A stretch of 8,981 bases of DNA from Blautia sp. Lineage in GTDB: Bacteria; Bacillota; Clostridia; Lachnospirales; Lachnospiraceae. This document shows positions 1 to 5,368 of this stretch, piece by piece; within the stretch, counting starts at the first letter, position 1; each line of letters starts with the position of its first letter. A program made the translations under genes and the position numbers. Under the pieces are notes generated by a model. That model was given only the letters and a program-made list of their open reading frames with translations. It searched no databases and had not been told where the DNA came from. The DNA lies in the NCBI GenBank assembly GCA_030841965.1, contig JAUUSJ010000160.1:1-8981 (forward strand), written 5' to 3'.

Positions 1-319
1 GTGCTCCAGCGGCAAAGCTAAGTATATCGAAAAATCGCTCCACTCTCTATCGTTTCAGATATCTCCTTGCTCTCTCGGCTGGGTATTGGTGAGATATAGT
101 GAAAATGGGTGTGTTAAAAAATGGTTCAAAAAAAGTTTTGAAAAATAGCTTTAAAAATAGTTCAAAAAATAGAGAAAGAGAAATAACTATATAAAAAGTA
201 TTTCTCTTTCTCAGATTTTTATACAAGATGTATGCTCTGATTTGGATTTATGGAATTTTTACAAATGGTTTTGTTTGGTATTGAATTCTAAGTTTGTTAT
301 AAAATTTATAAATTGTTTT
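1..319. other. Intergenic region with no supported gene
   Basis: I find no credible gene here. One forward frame is open from the left edge to a stop near 148, but its translation resembles nothing I recognise, has no visible start, and runs into A-rich sequence, so I do not call it a partial gene. Positions 22-37 (GTATATCGAAAAATCG) match 14 of 16 bases of the reverse complement of 8959-8974 near the right end. Positions 114-169 are A-rich with a degenerate direct repeat (TTAAAAAATGGTTCAAAAAA, then TTAAAAATAGTTCAAAAAA). A strong hairpin follows at 172-212. From about 213 to 319 the sequence is AT-rich with nothing further visible. Confidence 0.6.
172..212. terminator. Bidirectional intrinsic terminator
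   Basis: GAGAAAGAGAAATA (172-185) pairs perfectly with TATTTCTCTTTCTC (199-212), a 14-bp stem with a 13-nt loop. Reading leftward, the stem is followed by TATTTTTTG, a good U-tract about 110 bases after the aldolase stop. Reading rightward it is followed by AGATTTTT, so it may also end a rightward transcript entering from outside the window. The stem is AT-rich, which weakens it. Confidence 0.7.
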
Positions 320-1294
320 TTAGTCTTGGATTCCAATTTCGCCATAAAATTTTGCGTAGTCAGTTCTCTTGTCTTTTGTGAACTGAATTGCTGTTCTAGG
401 GTGTTGATTGAAGATTCCTGTCAATAAGTATTGTAGGTCATATCCCCATACGACACCTTCTTCTCGAAGTTTTGTGATATGTTTTTCGACAAATTGGAGA
501 ACTGGGTATAAATTGTATTTTGGATTGCGTAAAAATCCTAAAAGTTGTTCCATGGAGCAGTTGCCGGCACCACGACCGATTCCAGCGTAGGTTGCGTCGA
601 GCCAGTCGACTCCGTCTCCGACGGCTTCAATGGTATTTGCAAATGCCATCTGTTGGTTATTGTGAGTGTGAATTCCTAGTTTTTTGTTATATTTTGTCGC
701 AAATTCCATATAAATGTCTGTGATACGAGTAATCTGTTCAGGGTAGAGAGAGCCGTAGCTGTCTACGATATAGATAACATCGACAGGGGTTTGGCCGAGT
801 ACATCGAGTGCAACTTTAAGGTCACTTTCCTGAGCGGTGGAGATGGCCATGATATTACAGCTTACCTCGTAGCCCTTGTCTTTGATATGTTCTATCATAT
901 GGGCAGCGGTTGGGATTGTATTTAGGTATGTGGCGACACGCACTAGGTCGATAGGGCTTTCCTCTCTTGGGAGAATATCGTTTTTATAATCACATCTTCC
1001 GACATCTGCCATAACTGCGAATTTTAAGTCAGATACGTTATCGCCTAGTACTTCACGGATATCATTGTCTTTGCAGAATTTCCACTTTCCAAACTTTGTC
1101 TCGTCAAAGATACTGGCATCTGCTTTGTATCCGAGTTCCATATAATCAACACCAGCTTTTACATTTGCTTTATATAATTCTCTTACAAATTCATCTGTAA
1201 AATAAAAATCGTTTACAAGACCTCCATCGCGAAGAGTTGCGTCTACTACTTTAATGTCTGGGCGAAATCCCATTAATTTTGATAATTCTTTCAT
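320..1294 (-). CDS. Aldolase of the DRE-TIM metallolyase (HMGL-like) family
   Basis: This 324-residue protein has the hallmarks of the HMG-CoA lyase / 4-hydroxy-2-oxovalerate aldolase superfamily. An N-terminal DATLRDGG block (residues 18-25) carries the metal-binding Asp and catalytic Arg. An HTHNN block (209-213) supplies the two metal-binding histidines, and GIGRGAGN (238-245) is the glycine-rich loop near the C-terminal end of the barrel. The family cleaves or condenses C-C bonds through a divalent-metal-stabilised enolate in the cytoplasm. The length fits a catalytic TIM barrel plus a short tail; no LeuA-type regulatory domain or acyl-CoA module is visible. The ATG is chosen because AAAGGAAGT (1302-1310 on the other strand) lies 7 bases upstream. 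It is monocistronic, with its own promoter and a terminator downstream. Databases usually call such proteins 'aldolase catalytic domain-containing' or DmpG-like. The true substrate cannot be read from the sequence, and no dehydrogenase partner of the DmpFG type is adjacent. Confidence 0.88.
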   Translation of the reverse strand: MKELSKLMGFRPDIKVVDATLRDGGLVNDFYFTDEFVRELYKANVKAGVDYMELGYKADASIFDETKFGKWKFCKDNDIREVLGDNVSDLKFAVMADVGRCDYKNDILPREESPIDLVRVATYLNTIPTAAHMIEHIKDKGYEVSCNIMAISTAQESDLKVALDVLGQTPVDVIYIVDSYGSLYPEQITRITDIYMEFATKYNKKLGIHTHNNQQMAFANTIEAVGDGVDWLDATYAGIGRGAGNCSMEQLLGFLRNPKYNLYPVLQFVEKHITKLREEGVVWGYDLQYLLTGIFNQHPRTAIQFTKDKRTDYAKFYGEIGIQD

Positions 1295-1427
1295 TGCTTT
1301 TACTTCCTTTTCTGATTTTATTTCTTTGTCTTATCCATAGATTAACGAATTTTATGCCATGAGAAATTGAAACAGAATATCGAGTATCATTTTCACTTTA
1401 AAGCATTAAATTGTTGAATTCTGTTCT

Positions 1428-1456
1428 ATTATAAAGGATATCTATGGAAAATGCAA
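1428..1456 (-). promoter_or_regulatory. Promoter of the aldolase gene
   Basis: On the minus strand, TTGCAT (-35, 1456-1451) and a perfect TATAAT (-10, 1433-1428) are separated by 17 bp, predicting a start near 1421 and a leader of about 127 nt. An 8-bp inverted repeat, AACAGAAT (1371-1378) with ATTCTGTT (1418-1425), spans the predicted start and could be an operator or a leader hairpin. A second small inverted repeat, AGTGAA-TTT-TTCACT (1456-1470), abuts the -35 and lies between this promoter and the divergent antisense-RNA promoter. Confidence 0.75.
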
Positions 1457-1480
1457 GTGAATTTTTCACTAATTTGACTC

Positions 1481-1509
1481 TTGCAATTTTTGCCTTAATA
1501 TGCTATATT
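1481..1509 (+). promoter_or_regulatory. Promoter of the antitoxin antisense RNA
   Basis: TTGCAA (-35, 1481-1486), a 17-bp spacer, and an extended -10 TGC-TATATT (1501-1509) predict initiation near 1516. The architecture is almost the same as the toxin promoter on the opposite strand (TTGCTC, 17 bp, TGC-TATACT). A second possible -35, TTGACT (1474-1479), is too far away for this -10 (24 bp). No rightward coding region follows, so the product is most simply a small RNA. Confidence 0.65.
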
Positions 1510-1515
1510 GAGAAT

Positions 1516-1600
1516 ACAAAAAGGGGAAAGCCAAAGCGGTTTACCCTCAATGCGATTTATATTTTAAACCGCCATTACTGGTAATAATGGCGGTTACTTT
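1516..1600 (+). ncRNA. Predicted antisense RNA antitoxin (type I TA)
   Basis: A transcript of about 85 nt is predicted from the promoter at 1481-1509 to the hairpin at 1567-1595. It runs opposite to, and overlaps, the 3' end of the small toxin gene, including the toxin stop codon. This is the arrangement of known Firmicutes type I systems such as txpA/RatA and bsrG/SR4, where the antisense RNA pairs with the 3' part of the toxin mRNA. Its 5' part (1523-1548) reads GGGGAAAGCC, then GCGGTTT, then ACCCTC, and shares this layout with the toxin mRNA leader. The boundaries are estimates from promoter and hairpin positions. The U-tract after the hairpin in this direction is poor (TTACTTTCT), so the real 3' end may lie further right. 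Confidence 0.6.
1567..1595. terminator. Shared hairpin terminator between toxin and antisense RNA
   Basis: AACCGCCATTA (1567-1577) pairs perfectly with TAATGGCGGTT (1585-1595) around a 7-nt loop. The right arm overlaps the first two bases of the toxin stop codon (1594-1596 on the minus strand), so both convergent transcripts pass through it. Neither direction has a good U-tract: leftward it is followed by TTAAAATATAAATC, rightward by ACTTTCT. On the leftward strand a second possible end exists, where GGGTAAACC can pair imperfectly with GGCTTTCCC just before TTTTT (about 1546-1518). A full-length toxin mRNA may therefore extend that far. Confidence 0.6.
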
Positions 1601-1686
1601 CTATCCTTGAAGATTGTATAACACAATCCAACAAGGGTGCAAATGAAGATACAAAACTGAATTAATTCACTGTATGTAACGTACAT
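1594..1686 (-). CDS. Small hydrophobic peptide, TxpA/Fst-like 'holin-like toxin'
   Basis: A 30-residue peptide beginning MYVTYSELIQF and ending IFKDRK. Residues 8-26 form one hydrophobic membrane-spanning stretch with three cysteines (12, 16, 22), followed by a charged KDRK tail. A short polar N-terminus with Y-S-E/D-L, one membrane helix, and a short basic tail is the layout of the putative holin-like toxin family that includes TxpA and Fst-type peptides. These act at the cytoplasmic membrane. A strong AAAGGAGGG (1695-1703 on the other strand) precedes two in-frame ATGs. The one at 1692 is only 2-3 bases from it, whereas the one at 1686 has 8-9 bases, so 1686 is chosen; the alternative gives 32 residues. 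The gene has its own leader and promoter and a convergent antisense RNA at its 3' end. The family assignment rests on pattern and context, not a database match. Confidence 0.75.
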   Translation of the reverse strand: MYVTYSELIQFCIFICTLVGLCYTIFKDRK

Positions 1687-1772
1687 AAGCATCACCCTCC
1701 TTTCATAGATTGGAGGGTTTTTTCTTTATCCCTCCGTAAAAAGAGGGCGAACCGCCTTGGCTTGGCTTTCCC
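1687..1772 (-). promoter_or_regulatory. Toxin mRNA leader with alternating RBS-sequestering modules
   Basis: The predicted 86-nt leader contains, in transcript order: CCCTC (1747-1743), GGAGGG (1735-1730), CCCTCC (1717-1712), and the ribosome binding site GGAGGG (1700-1695). Each module is complementary to its neighbour, so three hairpins compete. First with second has an 8-nt loop, second with third a 12-nt loop, and third with fourth extends to 7 bp (ACCCTCC/GGAGGGT) with an 11-nt loop. The last hides the ribosome binding site, and the middle one frees it. The first bases (GGGAAAGCC, then GCGGTT) are complementary to GGCTTTCCC and AACCGC, found near 1523-1543 on the toxin strand. This allows 5'-3' closure of a full-length transcript. 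Confidence 0.6.
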
Positions 1773-1778
1773 ATGTAA

Positions 1779-1807
1779 AGTATAGCATAATGAAGTTCTA
1801 TGAGCAA
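1779..1807 (-). promoter_or_regulatory. Promoter of the toxin mRNA
   Basis: On the minus strand, TTGCTC (-35, 1807-1802), a 17-bp spacer ending in the extended element TGC, and TATACT (-10, 1784-1779) predict initiation near G1772. The transcript would then begin GGGAAAGCC. The extended -10 is nearly identical to that of the antisense promoter on the other strand. A perfect palindrome lies 8 bp upstream of the -35. Confidence 0.68.
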
Positions 1808-1815
1808 CCATAAAG

Positions 1816-1832
1816 CATGATAAAGTATCATG
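1816..1832. promoter_or_regulatory. Perfect 7-3-7 palindrome between divergent promoters
   Basis: CATGATA (1816-1822), AAG, TATCATG (1826-1832) is an exact inverted repeat. It lies 8 bp upstream of the toxin -35 (leftward) and 17 bp upstream of the ATPase-operon -35 (rightward). The spacing fits a dimeric regulator covering both promoters, but no regulator gene is adjacent and the site could also be a chance palindrome in AT-rich DNA. Confidence 0.4.
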
Positions 1833-1849
1833 AGTGAGTGAACGATAGC

Positions 1850-1878
1850 TTGTAAACCCAGTTCTTCTATGATATGAT
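1850..1878 (+). promoter_or_regulatory. Promoter of the ATPase-nuclease gene and its operon
   Basis: TTGTAA (-35, 1850-1855), 17 bp, and an extended -10 TGA-TATGAT (1870-1878) predict a start near 1885 and a leader of about 70 nt before the ATG at 1954. It is divergent from the toxin promoter. Confidence 0.68.
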
Positions 1879-1953
1879 GAAAACAAAAATGTATGATTTT
1901 GGAAATCAATTTTGCTCAAATCAAAAATCTATCTTTTAGAGAGGAGTGATGCT

Positions 1954-3636
1954 ATGTCAATGAGAATTTCCATAGGAGCTCAGGATTTTGAATATTTACG
2001 TATCAGAGATTGCTTTTATATAGACAAAACCAGTTTTATCAAAGAATGGTGGGAAAACGAAGATATTGTAACATTAATTACTCGTCCACGTCGCTTTGGA
2101 AAGACTTTGAATATGAGCATGATGGAAAATTTTTTTTCCAATCAGTATGAGAATCGGGGAGAACTTTTTGAGGGACTGTCTATATGGAAAGAGGAAGAAT
2201 ACAGAAATCTTCAAGGAAGCTATCCAGTCATTTTTCTGAGTTTTGCCAGTATAAAAGGGGGCACATACGAAGACACAATTATATGCATTAGACAGCTGAT
2301 TGTAGAACTCTATGGAAAATATGAATATCTAAAACAATCTCTAAATGAAAAAGAAATAGAGTTTTACGACAGCATAACCTTAAATATGCCAAACGCAACA
2401 ATAGTGGCAAGCTTAAGAAAATTATGTTTTTACTTGAGCGAATACTATAAAAAGAAAGTCCTTATTTTTTTAGATGAATATGATACTCCTCTTCAAGAAG
2501 CATATATAAATGGATACTGGAACCAGATGTCGTCTTTCATTCGAGCGATGCTGAACTCTACATTTAAGACAAATCCTTATATGGAGCGAGCCATCTTAAC
2601 TGGAGTTACAAGAGTGAGTAAGGAATCTATTTTTTCGGATTTAAACAATCTGGATATTGTGACAACAACTTGCGATAAATATGCGACAAGCTTTGGATTT
2701 ACAGAGGAAGAGGTTTTTGGGGCTTTGGAAGATTTCTCCATGTCTGACCAGAAACTGGCAGTAAAGCATTGGTATAATGGCTTTACCTTTGGTTCACATA
2801 AAGATATTTATAACCCCTGGTCAATCACTAATTTTCTAGATAAGAAAAAATTTGATACTTATTGGGCGAATACAAGCTCAAACAGTCTGGTCAGCCAGTT
2901 AATTCAAAAAGGGAATCCAGGGATTAAAATTATTATGGAGGACCTTTTAGCAGATAAAAATTTAGTTACCAAAATAGACGAGCAGATTATCTTTTCTCAG
3001 CTTGAAAATGAGGAGAAATCTATATGGAGTCTTTTTTTGGCGAGTGGATACCTAAAAGTAATCAAGCAATCTATAGACATAGAAACTGCAGAGGTGACTT
3101 ATGAGCTGGCATTGACTAATATTGAGGTAAAAGCAATGTTCCAGCGAATGATTCAAAATTGGTTTTCCAATTATTCCACTTCCTATAATGATTTTATCAA
3201 GGCATTATTCCTAAATGACATCAAATACATGAACCGTTTCATAAATAAGGTGGCTAAGGATACATTTAGCTTTTTTGATACAGGAAAAAAACCTTCTGAG
3301 GAAGCGCAGCCTGAGAGGTTTTACCATGGATTTGTACTTGGCTTGATAGTTGATTTGGCTGGAAGATATCATATTACTTCAAACCGAGAGAGTGGATTTG
3401 GAAGATATGATGTAGTTTTAGAGCCAATTAAAAATCAGGAGGATTTTGCCTATATTTTTGAATTTAAGGTGCACGATAAGGAGGATGAGGCTAGCTTGGA
3501 AGAGACGGTAAAGGAAGCTTTGCGACAGATAGATGAGAAAAATTATGATGCGATTCTCTTGGCAAAGGGCATACCGAAGGAGAAAATACGTCATTATGGT
3601 TTCGCATTTGAGGGAAAAAAGGTTTTAATTGGATGA
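1954..3636 (+). CDS. AAA-ATPase-like protein with C-terminal PD-(D/E)XK nuclease domain
   Basis: A 560-residue cytoplasmic protein of the widespread 'AAA family ATPase / DUF1703-type' group (AAA-ATPase_like plus PDDEXK_9 domains). The N-terminal IDKTSFIKEW block leads into a P-loop-like Walker A, RPRRFGKT (residues 44-51, Lys50). Walker B is LIFLDEYD (170-177). The C-terminal nuclease core shows GRYDVV (Asp486), FEFK (Glu503, Lys505) and Gln525 on the following helix, so the PD-(D/E)XK signature looks intact. The length is normal for the family. Translation could be extended to a TTG at 1912, but GAGGAG (1941-1946) sits 7 bases before the ATG at 1954, which I take as the start. It is first in a rightward group, with the dehydrogenase 45 bases downstream, and diverges from the toxin locus. 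Biochemical role is unproven. Members are often multicopy and patchily distributed, which suggests selfish or defence-like behaviour; that is inference only. Confidence 0.88.
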   Translation: MSMRISIGAQDFEYLRIRDCFYIDKTSFIKEWWENEDIVTLITRPRRFGKTLNMSMMENFFSNQYENRGELFEGLSIWKEEEYRNLQGSYPVIFLSFASIKGGTYEDTIICIRQLIVELYGKYEYLKQSLNEKEIEFYDSITLNMPNATIVASLRKLCFYLSEYYKKKVLIFLDEYDTPLQEAYINGYWNQMSSFIRAMLNSTFKTNPYMERAILTGVTRVSKESIFSDLNNLDIVTTTCDKYATSFGFTEEEVFGALEDFSMSDQKLAVKHWYNGFTFGSHKDIYNPWSITNFLDKKKFDTYWANTSSNSLVSQLIQKGNPGIKIIMEDLLADKNLVTKIDEQIIFSQLENEEKSIWSLFLASGYLKVIKQSIDIETAEVTYELALTNIEVKAMFQRMIQNWFSNYSTSYNDFIKALFLNDIKYMNRFINKVAKDTFSFFDTGKKPSEEAQPERFYHGFVLGLIVDLAGRYHITSNRESGFGRYDVVLEPIKNQEDFAYIFEFKVHDKEDEASLEETVKEALRQIDEKNYDAILLAKGIPKEKIRHYGFAFEGKKVLIG

Positions 3637-3681
3637 GAAAACGAAAGGATATGTAATTATCAAACTTAGGAGGAAATTGAG

Positions 3682-4647
3682 ATGAAAATAGTAGTTTTAG
3701 ATGGATATACAGAGAACCCAGGTGATTTAAGCTGGAAGGAAATGGAAAATTTAGGGGAGTTAACGGTTTATGATAGAACTTCCTATGTCGAAAGCCCACT
3801 TATCGTTGAGAGAATCGGGGATGCAGAAATCATTGTCATTAATAAGACCCCTATCACCAAAAATATAATAGACGCCTGTCCAAATTTGAAATTCATCGCT
3901 GTCTTGGCGACAGGCTATAATGTAGTCGACTATCGTTATGCGAGAGAAAAGGGAATTTTAGTTGCAAATGTGCCAACCTACGGGACACAGATTGTGGGAC
4001 AGTATGCAGTTGGACTTTTACTGGAAATTTGTTCTCATTACGGACATCACGCAAAGACTGTAGCTGAGGGAAAATGGGAGAAGAATATAGATTTTTGTTA
4101 CTGGGATTATCCGATGATTGAGCTTTATCAAAAGACAGCGGGAATTATCGGTCTTGGACGTATCGGACAGGCTACGGCGAAGATTTTAAATGCGATGGAT
4201 ATGAGGGTTTTAGCTTACGATACCCACCAAAATGAGGCGGGAAGAAAGCTTGCTGAGTATGTCGAGCTGGATACTTTATTCAAACAGTCCGATGTCATTT
4301 TCTTGCACTGTCCATTATTTCCAGAGACAGAGGGAATTATTAACAGAGAAAATATTGCAAAGATGAAAGACGGTGTTATCTTAATTAATAATAGTCGAGG
4401 ACAGTTGGTCGTAGAGCAGGATTTGGCGGATGCGTTAAACAGCGGAAAGGTGTATGCGGCTGGTCTTGATGTTGTCTCGACAGAGCCGATTAAGGCAGAT
4501 AATCCACTTTTGAAGGCGAAAAATTGTTTTATCACACCACATATTTCCTGGGCAGCACAGGCAGCGAGACAGAGAATTATGGATATTACAGTGGATAATA
4601 TTAGAGCATTTTTAGAGGGCAATCCAGTCAATATTGTGAATTATTGA
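3682..4647 (+). CDS. NAD-dependent D-2-hydroxyacid dehydrogenase (glycerate dehydrogenase-like)
   Basis: A 321-residue cytoplasmic oxidoreductase that should interconvert a 2-oxoacid and a D-2-hydroxyacid using NAD(H). It shows ATGYNVVD (residues 76-83) in the catalytic domain and the Rossmann motif GLGRIG (157-162). Asp180 at the end of the second strand favours NAD over NADP. The catalytic triad is Arg239 (NSRG), Glu268 (STEP) and His287 (TPHISW). The domain order and length are normal for the family, and there is no ACT domain, so it is not a full-length serine-pathway SerA. The sequence style is closest to hydroxypyruvate reductase / glycerate dehydrogenase, but formate, lactate or phosphoglycerate activities cannot be excluded. 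AGGAGG (3668-3673) lies 8 bases before the ATG. It sits 45 bases after the ATPase gene and 55 before the DUF2284-type gene with no visible terminators, so co-transcription is likely. Confidence 0.93.
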   Translation: MKIVVLDGYTENPGDLSWKEMENLGELTVYDRTSYVESPLIVERIGDAEIIVINKTPITKNIIDACPNLKFIAVLATGYNVVDYRYAREKGILVANVPTYGTQIVGQYAVGLLLEICSHYGHHAKTVAEGKWEKNIDFCYWDYPMIELYQKTAGIIGLGRIGQATAKILNAMDMRVLAYDTHQNEAGRKLAEYVELDTLFKQSDVIFLHCPLFPETEGIINRENIAKMKDGVILINNSRGQLVVEQDLADALNSGKVYAAGLDVVSTEPIKADNPLLKAKNCFITPHISWAAQAARQRIMDITVDNIRAFLEGNPVNIVNY

Positions 4648-4702
4648 TTATTGTACTATGTGCAAAGTATTGAACAAAACAAATAAGTTTGAGGGACAGA
4701 AA

Positions 4703-5272
4703 ATGAAAGATATCATAAAGTATAGTGTAGAGCGATATACAGCATCTATGAATATGCCTGAATATATAGAAGGGTATGTTGATGTAGAGACATTTTTAGA
4801 AAACTGTAAGAAATGCAAGAACTTTGGAAAAATTTGGTCATGTCCTCCGTATGATTTCGATGTCATGGAGTACTGGAGAAAGTTTTCAAAGATTGAATTT
4901 GTGGCGTCAAAAATTATTTTTAGTGAGGAGTATGGCGGTCAGGAATTTTCTAAGAAAGAACTAGATGAGATTTTGAAAAATTCTCTTTTTCTGGAAAAAC
5001 AAAATTTATCAGATGAACTTTTGGAGAGGGAAGAAGAGATGGAGGGAAGTGTAAGCTTATGTGCAGGTTCTTGTTCTATCTGTGGTGAAATTTGTCCAAG
5101 AATGACGGGTGGAGACTGTCTTCATCCAGAGAAGATGAGATATTCTATCGAGTCTCTAGGGGGAAATGTAGGTCTTACGATTAGTAAATTAATGGGACTT
5201 GAGCTTGAGTGGATGGAGAAAAATAAGTTGCCACATTATTTTATTTTGGTGAGTGGAATTTTAATTCCGTAA
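4703..5272 (+). CDS. Cysteine-rich DUF2284-type predicted metal-binding protein
   Basis: A 189-residue soluble protein with two cysteine clusters: C-x2-C-x8-CPP near the N-terminus (Cys35, Cys38, Cys47, then PP) and C-x3-C-x2-C-x3-C-P followed by Cys139 in the C-terminal half (Cys120, 124, 127, 131). The WSCPPY and CSICGEICPR blocks match my recollection of DUF2284 proteins, which are common in anaerobes and methanogens and predicted to bind metal or an Fe-S cluster. No enzymatic function is established that I know of. An in-frame ATG at 4658 lacks a ribosome binding site. GAGGG (4691-4695) lies 7 bases before the ATG at 4703, so that start is chosen. The gene follows the D-2-hydroxyacid dehydrogenase by 55 bases on the same strand and ends just before a hairpin. 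A redox link to the dehydrogenase is possible but not shown. Confidence 0.82.
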   Translation: MKDIIKYSVERYTASMNMPEYIEGYVDVETFLENCKKCKNFGKIWSCPPYDFDVMEYWRKFSKIEFVASKIIFSEEYGGQEFSKKELDEILKNSLFLEKQNLSDELLEREEEMEGSVSLCAGSCSICGEICPRMTGGDCLHPEKMRYSIESLGGNVGLTISKLMGLELEWMEKNKLPHYFILVSGILIP

Positions 5273-5288
5273 GGCACATCACGAACTA

Positions 5289-5323
5289 TCCCAATCGTTA
5301 AACTCAAAATCTAACGATTGGGA
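5289..5323. terminator. Hairpin between converging genes
   Basis: TCCCAATCGTTA (5289-5300) pairs perfectly with TAACGATTGGGA (5312-5323), a 12-bp stem with an 11-nt loop. It lies between the stop of the DUF2284-type gene and the stop of the converging MATE gene, so termination in both directions is the natural role. It lacks an immediate U-tract: rightward the T-run (ATTTTTG) comes 16 or more bases later, and leftward there is none. It may act as a weak or 3'-end-stabilising hairpin instead. Confidence 0.5.
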
Positions 5324-5368
5324 GGTCGGTTCAATCTATTTTTGTCCCGTAGAGCTAATTTGCTAAAT

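Noticed and set aside
2..148. Possible 3' end of a gene entering from the left
   Set aside because: The frame is open only to 148, its translation is unlike any family I know, and the sequence resembles the repeat at the other end of the window.
242..723. Plus-strand open frames opposite the aldolase
   Set aside because: They are antisense shadows of a well-supported gene with conserved motifs and show no family resemblance.
1692..1919. Minus-strand open frames of 68 and 75 residues over the toxin leader
   Set aside because: They run across the toxin promoter, leader modules and ribosome binding site in other frames, and have low-quality starts. The short peptide at 1594-1686 explains the strong ribosome binding site.
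1912..1953. Upstream TTG start that would add 14 residues to the ATPase-nuclease protein
   Set aside because: The ATG at 1954 has GAGGAG 7 bases upstream. The TTG has no such site, and the added residues translate the ribosome binding region.
4658..4702. Upstream ATG that would add 15 residues to the DUF2284-type protein
   Set aside because: No ribosome binding site precedes it, whereas GAGGG lies 7 bases before the ATG at 4703.
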